From the NCBI GenBank assembly GCA_934129885.1, contig CAKOWU010000003.1, forward strand, positions 97,029 to 161,028: a DNA stretch of 64,000 nucleotides, read 5' to 3'. Source of the stretch: an uncultured Bacilli bacterium (GTDB lineage Bacteria; Bacillota_I; Bacilli_A; RF39; UBA660). Made by a program: the position numbers and the translations under genes. The first letter of the stretch is position 1. Every line of letters begins with the position of its first letter. Below are positions 15,126 to 24,380 of this stretch, piece after piece. Below the pieces are notes generated by a model. That model made no database searches. It saw only the letters and a program-made list of their open reading frames with translations, and was not told the origin of the DNA.

Positions 15126-15730
15126 TTAAAGTAAACTATCAATTAGAGTTAGAAAAGATACTTAATAATTTGAAAGGAAAGCCTAGACTTTTGTTGCACG
15201 CTTGTTGCGGTGTTTGTAGCAGTTATGTGCTTGAATACTTAAGCAAGTATTTTGAAATAACGGTACTTTATTATAATCCTAATATATATCCTAGGGTTGA
15301 ATATGACAAAAGACTTTTAAATCAAAAAAAGATTATTGATGAAATGGTACCACAGGTGAAACTTAAAACAGTTACTTATGATGAAAATGAGTTTTTAGAT
15401 TATGTCGATGGACTTGAAGACGAACCCGAGGGTGGCGTTAGATGCACCAAATGTTTTATACTTCGTATGGAAAAGACTGTGATAATTGCTAAAGAAGAAA
15501 ATTATGACTATTTTTGCACGACCCTTTCTGTAAGTCCTTATAAAGATTCACAAAGACTTAACAAAATTGGTAAATATTTAGAAGAAAAATATGGCGTTAA
15601 ATATTTATATTCTGATTTTAAAAAGAAGAATGGTTACAAACGTAGTAACGAACTTGCTAGGGAGTATGATATTTATAGGCAAGATTATTGCGGATGTAGG
15701 TATTCTATTAGAGAAACGCTTAATCATTAG
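15122..15730 (+). CDS. queH: Epoxyqueuosine reductase QueH
   Basis: Last step of queuosine synthesis in tRNA: epoxyqueuosine to queuosine, by the cobalamin-independent QueH family (formerly DUF208). The iron-sulfur and active-site cysteines are visible as HACCGVCSS (residues 23-31), RCTKCF (about 109-114) and YCGCR (about 189-193). A DPYKDS-like SPYKDSQRL segment follows the second cluster. The 202-residue length is normal. It starts inside the leuS stop codon and ends in its own terminator. Confidence 0.92.
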   Translation: MIKVNYQLELEKILNNLKGKPRLLLHACCGVCSSYVLEYLSKYFEITVLYYNPNIYPRVEYDKRLLNQKKIIDEMVPQVKLKTVTYDENEFLDYVDGLEDEPEGGVRCTKCFILRMEKTVIIAKEENYDYFCTTLSVSPYKDSQRLNKIGKYLEEKYGVKYLYSDFKKKNGYKRSNELAREYDIYRQDYCGCRYSIRETLNH

Positions 15731-15743
15731 TGTTTCTTTTTTT
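15712..15743 (+). terminator. Terminator of leuS-queH
   Basis: AGAAACGCT pairs with AGTGTTTCT (one G-T pair) followed by a T run; the queH stop lies in the loop. Confidence 0.8.
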
Positions 15744-15848
15744 GAGGGTGTTTTTGTGCCTTTTGAAATATGCTTGTTATAATTTTGAATTTTGGTGTAG
15801 TTGCTGAAAATACCAAATACTCTAAATGTAAATTTTCTTTTAAAAGGC

Positions 15849-15877
15849 TTGATTTTTATATGCAATTAGTTTATAAT
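15849..15877 (+). promoter_or_regulatory. Promoter of the ATP synthase operon
   Basis: TTGATT (15849-15854), a 17-base spacer, TATAAT (15872-15877), about 48 bases before atpB. Confidence 0.8.
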
Positions 15878-15924
15878 CTTACTTGTGCGTGATACTCATG
15901 CAGATATAGTAGATAGGTGATAAA

Positions 15925-16614
15925 ATGGAAGATGGAGTAAGTACAGTATTTTTAATACCTTTTTTTAATTTACCAGTAACCAATGTGGTTATAATGTCAT
16001 GGATTGCTATGGCTGTTATAATTCTTTGGGCTTTTCTTGCTACAAGAAATATGAAAGATGTTCCTGGTAAATTACAAAATACCGCAGAAATAGTAGTTGA
16101 GTTTATTAATAATTTTGTTTCTGGACTTATGAATAAAGAAAATGCTAAAGTGTTTGCTCCATATGTGGGAACAGTTGGACTTTTTTTGGTTATTGCCAAT
16201 ACGGTCGGAGCTTTATTTGCTTCAGAACTTACTGGAGGTGTTATTGCTCCACCGGCAAGAACTTTAGGAGTGCCACTTGCGCTTGCACTTATGACAATTA
16301 TACTTGCTGTTGGTGCTGGTATTTGGCGTAAAGGCCTTACAGGGTATATTAAAAAGTTATTTAAACCATTACCATTTTTATTTCCATTTAATTTGCTTGA
16401 GTTAATCACAAAACCATTATCACTCAGTATGCGACTATTTGGTAATATTCTAGGAGCTTATATTTTGATGGAACTTCTAGTATCAAGTACACATGTGTTC
16501 TTTCCAAGTATCGCATGTTTGTACTTTGATTTATTTGATGGTTTATTGCAAGCATATGTGTTTATACTTCTTACCAGTCTTTATGTGGCTGAAGAGGTAA
16601 ATGAAGGAGAATAG
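15925..16614 (+). CDS. atpB: ATP synthase F0 subunit a
   Basis: Integral membrane stator subunit that forms the ion half-channels. It has five to six hydrophobic helices and the conserved functional arginine in LSLSMRLFGNI, followed by the family's LLQAYVFILLTSLYV last helix. A GATAGGTGATAAA ribosome site lies before the ATG. At 229 residues it is of normal length. First gene of atpBEFHAGDC; no atpI precedes it. Confidence 0.95.
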   Translation: MEDGVSTVFLIPFFNLPVTNVVIMSWIAMAVIILWAFLATRNMKDVPGKLQNTAEIVVEFINNFVSGLMNKENAKVFAPYVGTVGLFLVIANTVGALFASELTGGVIAPPARTLGVPLALALMTIILAVGAGIWRKGLTGYIKKLFKPLPFLFPFNLLELITKPLSLSMRLFGNILGAYILMELLVSSTHVFFPSIACLYFDLFDGLLQAYVFILLTSLYVAEEVNEGE

Positions 16615-16625
16615 GTGGTGAAAAT

Positions 16626-16847
16626 ATGGAAATGTTAGGTTTAATTGGTGCTGGTATAGCAGTTCTTACAGGATTTGGTGCTGGTATTGGTATTGGTGTG
16701 GCAACTGGTAAGGCTACTGAGGCTGTTGCTAGACAACCTGAGGCTTCAGGAAAAGTTCAAACTTTGCTATTATTAGGTGCTGCACTTGCAGAGGCAACTG
16801 CTATCTATGGCTTAGTTATCGCTATAATGATTATAGGTAAGATGTAG
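16626..16847 (+). CDS. atpE: ATP synthase F0 subunit c
   Basis: A 73-residue hairpin of two helices that builds the rotor ring. The loop ARQPEA is conserved and the ion-carrying glutamate is in ALAEATAIYGL. Sodium-binding rings of the Ilyobacter type have Q in helix 1 and ES in helix 2; here those places are V (GIGVATGK) and EA, so proton coupling is more likely (inference). It lies 11 bases after atpB with its own GGTGGTG site. Confidence 0.95.
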   Translation: MEMLGLIGAGIAVLTGFGAGIGIGVATGKATEAVARQPEASGKVQTLLLLGAALAEATAIYGLVIAIMIIGKM

Positions 16848-16858
16848 TTACCTGAATG

Positions 16859-16881
16859 AACTTCAAGCCTTGCTTGAAGTT
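16859..16881 (+). promoter_or_regulatory. Intra-operon hairpin between atpE and atpF
   Basis: AACTTCAAG (16859-16867) pairs perfectly with CTTGAAGTT (16873-16881), followed only by TTAATG. Too few T for a strong terminator. It may stabilise the atpE message or partly reduce downstream expression, in keeping with the high c-subunit demand. Confidence 0.6.
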
Positions 16882-16914
16882 TTAATGGTTAAAATGATAG
16901 AATGGAGTTAGTAT

Positions 16915-17400
16915 ATGGAATTTGATAAAGAATTTTGGACTACGCTATTTTTTACAATTATAAATATTTTAGTATTATATTTCATTTTGAAAAAATTGCT
17001 TTTTAAACCTGTTACTAATTTTATGGATAACAGAACTAATAAAATAGATGAGGCTTTAAAAATGGCTGAAGAGGCTAAAAGTAAACTTGCATCTATGGAA
17101 GATGAACATCAAAGAAGGCTTAAAGAAATTAAAGATGAAGGCTCTTTGCTTATTAAAGATTATGAGAAAAAGGCTACTGAAGAATATACTTCTATCATAG
17201 AAAAGGCAAAAGAAGAAGCAGAAGTAATGCTTAAAAATACAAGAGCCGAACTTGAAACTGAGAAAGAACAACTTATGTCTAATCTTAAAGAAGAAGTTGT
17301 GGCTTTAGTTCTTGAAACTAGTGAAAAAGTTCTTGATAAAAATGTTGATAGTGCAGATAACAGAAAGTTTATTCAAGAGCTTATTAAAGAAGACAAATAG
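16915..17400 (+). CDS. atpF: ATP synthase F0 subunit b
   Basis: Peripheral stalk subunit: one N-terminal membrane helix (about residues 8-27), then a long charged coiled coil rich in E and K that reaches F1. The PVTNFMDNRTNKIDEAL segment is typical for the start of the dimerisation region. It has 161 residues and precedes atpH by 11 bases. No second b-type gene is present. Confidence 0.93.
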   Translation: MEFDKEFWTTLFFTIINILVLYFILKKLLFKPVTNFMDNRTNKIDEALKMAEEAKSKLASMEDEHQRRLKEIKDEGSLLIKDYEKKATEEYTSIIEKAKEEAEVMLKNTRAELETEKEQLMSNLKEEVVALVLETSEKVLDKNVDSADNRKFIQELIKEDK

Positions 17401-17411
17401 GAGGCGTGTTT

Positions 17412-17903
17412 ATGGCAAATGTATGTAAAAGATATGTAGACGCTATTTATGCTGGTGATAAATATGCTTCTTCACTAAAAGAACTTTCCTTGCTTTATGC
17501 TGGCAGTGAGTTTAAAAATCTTATGGATAATCCAATGATAACAAATGATGAAAAAATGTCAGTTATTAAAGAGGTTATAAAACAGGATGATGTTTTTTAC
17601 AATTTTGTATCTTTACTTCTTTTAGAAAAAAGATTTAATTTAATTGAAGAAATTTATAAAGAGTATGAAAAGTTATATATGGAAGAAAATGGTGTTTTAA
17701 AGATAACCATTACTTCAGCGGATGAAATTTCTAAAGAGGAAGTTTCAAAAATTATTCAAAAATTTAAAGAACTTTATAAGGCGTCTTCTGTGGAATATGA
17801 ATTTTTAATTGATAAAAGTTTAATTGGCGGAGTTAAGGTAAGTGCTGGTGATAAAGTTTATGATAGTTCTGTTAGAACAAGATTAGATAATATATTAAGT
17901 TAA
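17412..17903 (+). CDS. atpH: ATP synthase F1 subunit delta
   Basis: Links the peripheral stalk to the top of F1. The N-terminal six-helix domain begins ANVCKRYVDAIY, and the C-terminal signature SLIGGVKVSAGDKVYDSSVRTRLDNI is complete. ATG 17412 is chosen over GTG 17406 because TAGGAGGCG is spaced 7 bases before it. Standard place between atpF and atpA. Confidence 0.93.
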   Translation: MANVCKRYVDAIYAGDKYASSLKELSLLYAGSEFKNLMDNPMITNDEKMSVIKEVIKQDDVFYNFVSLLLLEKRFNLIEEIYKEYEKLYMEENGVLKITITSADEISKEEVSKIIQKFKELYKASSVEYEFLIDKSLIGGVKVSAGDKVYDSSVRTRLDNILS

Positions 17904-17915
17904 AGGAGGAAAAAC

Positions 17916-19424
17916 ATGTTAGTTAAACCTGAAGAGATTAGTGATATAATTAGAAAAAAGATTAACAATTATGATTCTAAAACTGAAATTAATGAAGTTG
18001 GTCATGTAATTGAAGCGGGTGATGGTATTGTTAAGATATATGGTCTTAAGAATGCTGGCGCTAACGAGCTTATTGAATTTGAGGGGGGTAGTTATGGTAT
18101 GGCTATGAACCTTGAAGAAGAGTGTGTTGGTTGCGTTTTATTCGGAGGAGATACTACTGTTAAAGAAGGTACACTTGCTAAAAGGACTGGTAAACAAGTT
18201 AGTGTGGGTGTATCTGATGAAATTATTGGTAGGGTAGTTAATCCACTTGGTCAAGCAATTGATGGTAAGGGTGACTTTGCGATTGATGAGTATCGTAATG
18301 TTGAAGTTGTTGCACCATCTGTTATGATAAGAAAATCCGTTGATACACCATTACAAACTGGTATTTTAGCGATAGATGCTATGGTACCTATCGGTAGAGG
18401 TCAGAGAGAACTTATTATTGGAGATAGACAAACTGGTAAAACTGCTATTGCAGTTGATACTATTTTAAATCAAAAGGGTGAGAATGTAATTTGTATATAT
18501 GTTGCAATTGGGCAGAAGTCTTCATCTGTTGCTAGCGTAGTTGAAACATTAACAAAAAATGGTGCTATGGATTATTCTATTGTTGTTTCTGCTACGGCTA
18601 GTGATTCAGCATCTTTACAATATTTAGCACCTTATGCTGGTGTGGCTATTGCTGAATATTTTATGTACAAAGGAAAAGATGTACTTATTGTTTATGATGA
18701 TTTATCTAAACATGCTCAAAGTTATCGTGCTATGAGTTTATTATTACGTCGTTCTCCTGGTAGAGAGGCTTATCCTGGAGATGTATTCTATTTACATTCT
18801 AGATTACTTGAGAGGGCTGCGAAGTTAGATGATGCTCATGGTGGTGGCTCTATTACAGCTCTTCCTATTATTGAAACTCTAGCGGGTGATGTTTCTGCAT
18901 ATGTTCCTACAAACGTTATTTCTATTACTGATGGACAAATTTATTTAGAAAGTGATTTATTTTTCTCAGGTCAAAGACCAGCAATTAATGCAGGGCTTTC
19001 CGTATCACGTGTTGGTGGTAGTGCACAAATTAAGGCTGTTAAGAAATTATCTGGTACTTTAAGAATTAACCTAGCACAATATCGTGAACTTGCGTCTTTT
19101 TCCCAATTTGGTAGTGATGTTGATAAAGTGACTCAAAAGAAACTTATTCAAGGTGAGAGAATTTTAGAGCTTTTAAAACAACCTCAATATGAAACTATTC
19201 CAGTTGAAAACCAAGTTGTTATGCTTTATGTGGCTGTTAAAGGATATTTGGATGATGTTGAAACTAGCGATGTTGCCAAATTTAATAAAGGTATTATTGA
19301 TGAAATTAAGCATAAAGATTCTAACCTTTTAAGCGATATTAAAGAAAGAAAAGTATTAGATGAAGATTTAGAAAAAAGACTTGTTAACGTTATTACTGAT
19401 TATAAGAAAATCTTTAAGTTATAA
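17916..19424 (+). CDS. atpA: ATP synthase F1 subunit alpha
   Basis: Non-catalytic nucleotide-binding subunit of F1. P-loop GDRQTGKTAIA near residue 170, the Walker B stretch VLIVYDDLSKH, and the family signature PAINAGLSVSRVGGSAQ near residue 365. 502 residues, full length. Strong AAAGGAGGAAAAAC ribosome site before the ATG. Confidence 0.97.
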   Translation: MLVKPEEISDIIRKKINNYDSKTEINEVGHVIEAGDGIVKIYGLKNAGANELIEFEGGSYGMAMNLEEECVGCVLFGGDTTVKEGTLAKRTGKQVSVGVSDEIIGRVVNPLGQAIDGKGDFAIDEYRNVEVVAPSVMIRKSVDTPLQTGILAIDAMVPIGRGQRELIIGDRQTGKTAIAVDTILNQKGENVICIYVAIGQKSSSVASVVETLTKNGAMDYSIVVSATASDSASLQYLAPYAGVAIAEYFMYKGKDVLIVYDDLSKHAQSYRAMSLLLRRSPGREAYPGDVFYLHSRLLERAAKLDDAHGGGSITALPIIETLAGDVSAYVPTNVISITDGQIYLESDLFFSGQRPAINAGLSVSRVGGSAQIKAVKKLSGTLRINLAQYRELASFSQFGSDVDKVTQKKLIQGERILELLKQPQYETIPVENQVVMLYVAVKGYLDDVETSDVAKFNKGIIDEIKHKDSNLLSDIKERKVLDEDLEKRLVNVITDYKKIFKL

Positions 19425-19435
19425 GGTGGCGAATT

Positions 19436-20302
19436 ATGGCGAATACTAGAGAGATTAAACAAAGAATTAAAGGTGTTGAAGGTACTAAAAAAATTACTAA
19501 GACAATGAAACTTATTGCTGCTTCTAAAGTGAAAAAGGCAAGAGAAATGCATACTAAAACGCTTCCTTTCTTTAAGAGAATTCAAGAGATCATGAATGAA
19601 ATTCTTTTGAATTCTGGCTCTGATATTAGAGAATTATATTTTGATAATAGAGAAAATAAGAAGGATAAAAAAAAGGCTTATATTGTAATTTCTTCTGATA
19701 ATGGACTTATTGGTAGTTATAATTCTAATGTGATTAAAAAAGCAGTAAGTAAAATTGAAAAAGAAAATAGTATTGTTCTTCCAGTTGGCAAAGTTATTAA
19801 AAATTACATGGTTAAACATGGATATAATGTTGATGAGAATTTTGATACTTCTTCTTATGCAGTTACAACTATTGTGGCGTCAGAGATTGCAAAGTATGTG
19901 GTTAAATTATTTAAATGCGGAGATATTGATGAGTTACATTTAATATATACAGAAATGTATAATGCACTTAGTTTTGAAACAAAGTCTATTAAATTGTTAC
20001 CTCTTGATACAAATGACTTTGATGCTTTAAATAAAGAAAAGGCTGATCTTTTAGAGTTTGAGCCGTCTGCTGAAGTTGTTCTTGAGAGAGTTACTAAACA
20101 ATATGTAAAAGGTATTTTGTATGGAGGCATGGTTGAGGCTTTTGTTAGTGAGCATTTTGCACGTATGAATGCAATGGATGCCGCTACTACAAATGCTGAT
20201 AATGTTTCTAAAAAACTTACAATTGATTATAATAGAGCACGTCAACAAGCAATTACTCAGGAAATTTCTGAAATTATTGGCGGGGCTATGAATGTTGAAT
20301 AA
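19436..20302 (+). CDS. atpG: ATP synthase F1 subunit gamma
   Basis: Central rotor shaft. The N-terminal helix (IKQRIKGVEGTKKITKTMKLIAASK) and C-terminal helix (EHFARMNAMDAATTNADN...QQAITQEISEIIGG) that form the coiled coil are both typical. 288 residues, intact. It lies between atpA and atpD as usual. Confidence 0.96.
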   Translation: MANTREIKQRIKGVEGTKKITKTMKLIAASKVKKAREMHTKTLPFFKRIQEIMNEILLNSGSDIRELYFDNRENKKDKKKAYIVISSDNGLIGSYNSNVIKKAVSKIEKENSIVLPVGKVIKNYMVKHGYNVDENFDTSSYAVTTIVASEIAKYVVKLFKCGDIDELHLIYTEMYNALSFETKSIKLLPLDTNDFDALNKEKADLLEFEPSAEVVLERVTKQYVKGILYGGMVEAFVSEHFARMNAMDAATTNADNVSKKLTIDYNRARQQAITQEISEIIGGAMNVE

Positions 20303-20320
20303 ATGAAAGGATGATTATAA

Positions 20321-21712
20321 ATGAATGAAGGAAAAATATCACAAATTACCGGTGCGGTATTAGATATCAAATTTAGTGATAACTTGCCTAATCTTTATAA
20401 TGCTATTGAAATTCCTTTTAATGATGAGGTTATTGTGGCTGAAGTTATGCAGCATATTGGAGACAATGTGGTTAGATGTGTTGCGATGAGTTCAACAGAT
20501 GGACTTCAAAGAGGAATGAAGGCACTTGATACTGGTAAACCTATTTCTGTTCCTGTTGGAGAAGAAGTTCTTGGTAGAGTATTTAATGTTTTAGGTAACA
20601 CTATTGATGAAAAGGGCGACGATGCTTGTGCAGAAAAATGGTCTATTCATAGAGAGGCTCCTAAATTTGTAGATCAAAAACCAGTTACTGAAATGTTTGA
20701 AACTGGTATTAAGGTTATTGACCTTTTAGCACCTTATGCTAAAGGTGGTAAGATTGGTCTTTTCGGAGGTGCTGGTGTTGGTAAAACAGTTTTAATTCAG
20801 GAACTTATTAGTAGTATTGCTAATGAACATGGTGGTTATTCTGTATTTACTGGTGTTGGAGAGCGTTCAAGAGAGGGTAATGATTTAATTAATGAAATGG
20901 CTGATTCTGGCGTTATTAATAAAACTGCTTTGGTTTTTGGCCAGATGAACGAACCACCTGGAGCTAGAATGAGAGTTGCACTTACTGGACTTACTATGGC
21001 TGAATATTTTAGAGATGTAAAACATCAAGATGTTTTACTATTTGTAGATAATATATTTAGATTTATTCAGGCAGGTAGTGAGGTTTCTACTTTACTTGGC
21101 AGGATACCATCTGCGGTTGGATATCAACCGACACTAACTACTGATGTTGGTGCTTTACAAGAAAGAATTACTTCTACAAAGAATGGCTCTATCACTTCTA
21201 TTCAAGCAGTATATGTACCTGCGGACGATTATACTGATCCTGCTCCTGCGACTACATTTGCTCATTTGGATGCTGTAACGGCGCTTTCAAGATCAATTGC
21301 GGAACTTGGTATTTATCCAGCGGTAGATCCTTTGGAATCTTCGTCTAGAATTATGGATCCTAAAATTTTAGGAGAAGAACACTATGAAGTTGCAAGAAGG
21401 GTACAAGAAATTTTACAAAAATACAAAGAATTACAAGATATAATTGTTATTCTAGGTATTGAAGAGTTATCTGATGAAGATAAGAAGATTGTTTATAGAG
21501 CAAGAAAAATTCAGAAATTCTTATCTCAACCATTTGTTGTTGGTGAACAATTTACTGGTATTCCTGGTAAATATGTGCCACTTAAAGAGACTATAAGAGG
21601 CTTTAAGGAAATTATTGACGGCAATATGGATGATTATCCTGAAGATGCATTCTTTATGGTTGGCACTATTGATGAGGTTATTGAAAAAGCCAAAAAGTTA
21701 GAGCAGGAGTAA
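20321..21712 (+). CDS. atpD: ATP synthase F1 subunit beta
   Basis: Catalytic subunit of F1. P-loop GGAGVGKTVLI near residue 148, GERSREGND with the catalytic glutamate, Walker B LLFVDNIFRF, and the signature PAVDPLESSSR. At 463 residues it is full length. ATGAAAGGATGATT supplies the ribosome site. Confidence 0.97.
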   Translation: MNEGKISQITGAVLDIKFSDNLPNLYNAIEIPFNDEVIVAEVMQHIGDNVVRCVAMSSTDGLQRGMKALDTGKPISVPVGEEVLGRVFNVLGNTIDEKGDDACAEKWSIHREAPKFVDQKPVTEMFETGIKVIDLLAPYAKGGKIGLFGGAGVGKTVLIQELISSIANEHGGYSVFTGVGERSREGNDLINEMADSGVINKTALVFGQMNEPPGARMRVALTGLTMAEYFRDVKHQDVLLFVDNIFRFIQAGSEVSTLLGRIPSAVGYQPTLTTDVGALQERITSTKNGSITSIQAVYVPADDYTDPAPATTFAHLDAVTALSRSIAELGIYPAVDPLESSSRIMDPKILGEEHYEVARRVQEILQKYKELQDIIVILGIEELSDEDKKIVYRARKIQKFLSQPFVVGEQFTGIPGKYVPLKETIRGFKEIIDGNMDDYPEDAFFMVGTIDEVIEKAKKLEQE

Positions 21713-21716
21713 TATT

Positions 21717-22127
21717 ATGCGAAAAAAATTTAAGATTGAAGTTTTAACTCCATTTGGAAAATTTTATGAGGACGAGGTAGAATTTATTAGTTTTACTGCT
21801 ATTGGTGGTGAGTTTGGTGTACTTGCAGACCATGCCGCTACTTTGGTAGCAAATAGGCCTTGTCCTATGACCATTGAAAAAGATAACGAAAAGAAATATA
21901 TGTATATTGCGGACGGTTTTGTTCAAATATCTAATAATTTAGTTTCTGTTATAGTAGATTATGCTGAGTGGTCTTCAAATATTGATGCTTCTAAAGTTCT
22001 TAGAGATATTAAAAATGCTGAAGAAAAACTTGAGAGTAAAAAACATGATGAGGCAGAAAGAACAGAACTTCTTGCTGGTATAGAAAAGGCAAGAGCGGCT
22101 GTAAAAACATCATCAATGAGGAATTAA
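21717..22127 (+). CDS. atpC: ATP synthase F1 subunit epsilon
   Basis: Regulatory rotor subunit with an N-terminal beta sandwich (VLTPFGKFYEDEVEFISFTAIGGEFGVLADHA) and a C-terminal helical hairpin (about residues 85-133) that can inhibit hydrolysis. 136 residues. Last gene of the operon, 4 bases after atpD and followed by a strong terminator. Confidence 0.95.
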   Translation: MRKKFKIEVLTPFGKFYEDEVEFISFTAIGGEFGVLADHAATLVANRPCPMTIEKDNEKKYMYIADGFVQISNNLVSVIVDYAEWSSNIDASKVLRDIKNAEEKLESKKHDEAERTELLAGIEKARAAVKTSSMRN

Positions 22128-22155
22128 AAAAGTGTACACGAAGTACACTTTTTGC
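22126..22155 (+). terminator. Terminator of the ATP synthase operon
   Basis: AAAAAGTGTAC (22126-22136) pairs perfectly with GTACACTTTTT (22143-22153). Confidence 0.9.
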
Positions 22156-22163
22156 ATTTACTA

Positions 22164-22240
22164 TGGTCAGGAAAACAAGATTTGAACTTGCGATCTCTGC
22201 GTCCCGAACGCAGCGCTTTACCAAACTAAGCCATTTCCTG
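22164..22240 (-). tRNA. tRNA-Pro (CGG)
   Basis: Read on the minus strand, a full cloverleaf: acceptor CAGGAAA/TTTCCTG, D stem GCTT/AAGC, anticodon stem CTGCG/CGCAG around loop TTCGGGA (anticodon CGG), T loop TTCAAAT, and encoded CCA. Positions read by eye. Confidence 0.9.
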
Positions 22241-22432
22241 CTATTTACTAGATTTATTATATCATATTTTTGTTATTGTGTTTTGTATTTTTATGATAAA
22301 AAAGATACTTAATTCGTTTGTGAATTAGATGTCATAAATCATAAAATATTATTAGGTAGATATTTAACGCTAGAAAGTTAAATGTTCCTTTTTATTATAT
22401 GTAAGTTTCCCTTGCTGAATACATATTAATAC

Positions 22433-22458
22433 AAAAAAAAGTCTTTTTTCAAGACTTA
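22433..22458 (-). terminator. Terminator downstream of tRNA-Thr
   Basis: On the minus strand AAGTCTT, loop, AAGACTT followed by eight T; it ends transcription coming from the tRNA at 22471-22544. Confidence 0.75.
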
Positions 22459-22470
22459 TTATTTTAAAAA

Positions 22471-22544
22471 TGGTGCCGCAACGGTGAATTGAACACCGAT
22501 TAAGGCATTACCATTGCCTCGTAATACCATTATACTATTGCGGC
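22471..22544 (-). tRNA. tRNA-Thr (GGT)
   Basis: Minus strand: acceptor GCCGCAA/TTGCGGC, anticodon stem AGGCA/TGCCT around loop ATGGTAA (anticodon GGT), T stem CGGTG/CACCG with loop TTCAATT, encoded CCA. The D arm is weak but acceptable. Confidence 0.85.
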
Positions 22545-22661
22545 GTATCTAAATTATATAATAAATATACAATTTTTTCAATATACATGGGCAAAAAAAT
22601 GCTATAATGTTGGTAACTATTTGTAACTGTTCAGACTTTTGCACGTAAAAAAGAAGAGTGG

Positions 22662-22949
22662 TTGAAAGAAATTGCTTTTTTGTTGTACTACGAGAAAAGT
22701 TCCTTCCCTTCAAAAATAGATAATATAGCATCGAAGAGATTTATTTTTCTTCTTTTTGCTGTCTTTATTATACTGATTGCATCACAATATACTTTTGCAC
22801 CATTTTCATTTCTGAAATCACCAGTGATTTTTGTTTATTACATCGTAAGTGTGATATTTCTACTTAAAAATAAAGGAATGCTTTATGATAAACTTTCTAA
22901 AGTGAAATTTGTAAGCATTTTAAGTTTTGATGATACAAAAAAAGACTAG
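22662..22949 (+). CDS. Small membrane protein of unknown function
   Basis: A 95-residue frame beginning at TTG with two hydrophobic helices (about residues 27-46 and 53-68) and a charged C-terminus. I do not recognise it. A TATAAT box lies about 60 bases upstream, and a bidirectional terminator follows directly, which supports transcription. No ATG or GTG start exists in the frame (stop upstream near 22610) and the ribosome site is poor, so the start and even the coding status are uncertain. Confidence 0.45.
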   Translation: MKEIAFLLYYEKSSFPSKIDNIASKRFIFLLFAVFIILIASQYTFAPFSFLKSPVIFVYYIVSVIFLLKNKGMLYDKLSKVKFVSILSFDDTKKD

Positions 22950-22968
22950 TTATATTTTAGTCTTTTTG
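22937..22968. terminator. Bidirectional terminator
   Basis: AAAAAGACTA pairs with TAGTCTTTTT between the convergent small membrane protein gene and the symporter gene. Confidence 0.85.
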
Positions 22969-22979
22969 CTTTAAAATAA

Positions 22980-24254
22980 TTATTTTCTTTTAGTTTCTGA
23001 TTTATATTTACCTTCTGGCCATTCTTTACCATCAACTACCCTTGATACTAAAAGTGAACAACTGGTATCACCAACGGCGTTTAAGGTAGTCGCAGGGGCA
23101 TCAATGATAGTCGCAATCATAGTAAGTACTGGTAAGGCAGCGACTGGAAATGACATTAGGGTAATAATCATCATTTCACTTATGGTACCACCACCTATTG
23201 GAACGGCACTTATAAGGAATGATGCTACTAAGGCAACAAATAATATTTTACCTATCATTTCAGGTGATGAGATATCTACGCCAAATAGGCAAACAAGGAA
23301 CATAATTTTAAACACACTACCTATCATAGAACCGTCTTGGTGCAGGTTAGTGGCAAGTGATATTGTAGTTTCGGCAACATCTTCTTTGATGTTCATTTTC
23401 TTGGCACTATCTATATTAATAGGAATACAGGCGGCAGATGAACAAGTCGCAAGTGAAGTGAATGTTGCGGGCCATACGTTTTTCCACCAAATTTTTAAGC
23501 CTTTTTTACCGCCTGCTAGAAAAGCGTATAGACTATATACTATTATGTAATAAGCAATTGCTACTACGGCATATAGGATAAAGGTTTTTAAGAAACCCGC
23601 AGCGATACTGGCACCAAATGTTCCAACGTATGATGCAAAGTAACAACCAATACCAATAGGGGCATAGTACATAACTAGTTTAATGAAACTAAATACTATA
23701 CTATGAGCACTTTCCATAACTTTTAATAATGGTTTAGATTTATCACCACTCATTCTCATTGCAAAGCCAAATAATAGTGAGAATACAAGTAGGGCAACGA
23801 CGTTTTCTTTTGATAAAAGTTCAGTAAAATCGTCAACACTGATTAACTGTACAGTACTTTCTAAAAGGTTAAGGTCAGTATCAGTTTTTACAGTACCGTC
23901 AAATAGTTCTTTGATGGTACTGGCACTACCTTTGTCTACAAGGTTAAAGTTGTAAGTACAAAGTAAACCGACGGCAATCGCAATTACTGAAGTAATTAAG
24001 AATACTACGGCTGTTATTCCCATAATTTTTCCAAGTCTTTTAGGCTGCTTAACTTTCGCAACGGCAAGTGAGATAGTTAGAAAAATTAAAGGTACAATAA
24101 TAACAAACATTAGATTTAAGAATAAATCTCCAAGTGGTTTTACTATCATAGCGTCTTCTTTGAATATAAGTCCGCATATCGCACCGATTATCATGGCTAG
24201 TATAAGTGCAAGTATTGTTTTATAATTTTTTAAAAATGATTTTATTTTTTTCAT
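22980..24254 (-). CDS. Dicarboxylate/amino acid:cation symporter (DAACS family)
   Basis: A 424-residue membrane carrier with about eight helices and two re-entrant hairpins. Family motifs are present in altered form: hairpin 1 TSLATCSSAACIP, the helix 7 NMDGT equivalent as NLHQDGS, hairpin 2 AVPIGGGTISEM, and helix 8 DAPATTLNAVGDTS. The helix 8 arginine that binds the side-chain carboxylate of glutamate or aspartate in GltPh-like carriers is not in its usual place (threonine instead), so the substrate may be a neutral amino acid (inference). A GCAGGAGGAATT ribosome site precedes the ATG. Monocistronic. Confidence 0.9.
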   Translation of the reverse strand: MKKIKSFLKNYKTILALILAMIIGAICGLIFKEDAMIVKPLGDLFLNLMFVIIVPLIFLTISLAVAKVKQPKRLGKIMGITAVVFLITSVIAIAVGLLCTYNFNLVDKGSASTIKELFDGTVKTDTDLNLLESTVQLISVDDFTELLSKENVVALLVFSLLFGFAMRMSGDKSKPLLKVMESAHSIVFSFIKLVMYYAPIGIGCYFASYVGTFGASIAAGFLKTFILYAVVAIAYYIIVYSLYAFLAGGKKGLKIWWKNVWPATFTSLATCSSAACIPINIDSAKKMNIKEDVAETTISLATNLHQDGSMIGSVFKIMFLVCLFGVDISSPEMIGKILFVALVASFLISAVPIGGGTISEMMIITLMSFPVAALPVLTMIATIIDAPATTLNAVGDTSCSLLVSRVVDGKEWPEGKYKSETKRK

Positions 24255-24380
24255 AAATAATTCCTCCTGCTAACAGTATAAGCGTTTTATGGTCAAAGGC
24301 CTACTTTGGGTATTCCACGAGCAAATATAAAAAACTCGCTTTTTCCACGGAAATGTGTTATTATATAGGTGTGATGTGTT

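Noticed and set aside
16626..16847. Sodium-dependent ATP synthase
   Set aside because: The c subunit lacks the Q in helix 1 and the Ser after the essential Glu that bind sodium in known sodium rings.
22241..22432. Additional tRNA or gene between tRNA-Pro and tRNA-Thr
   Set aside because: Only AT-rich sequence with weak hairpins (AATTCGTTTGTGAATT, ATTTAAC...GTTAAAT); no cloverleaf or coding signal.
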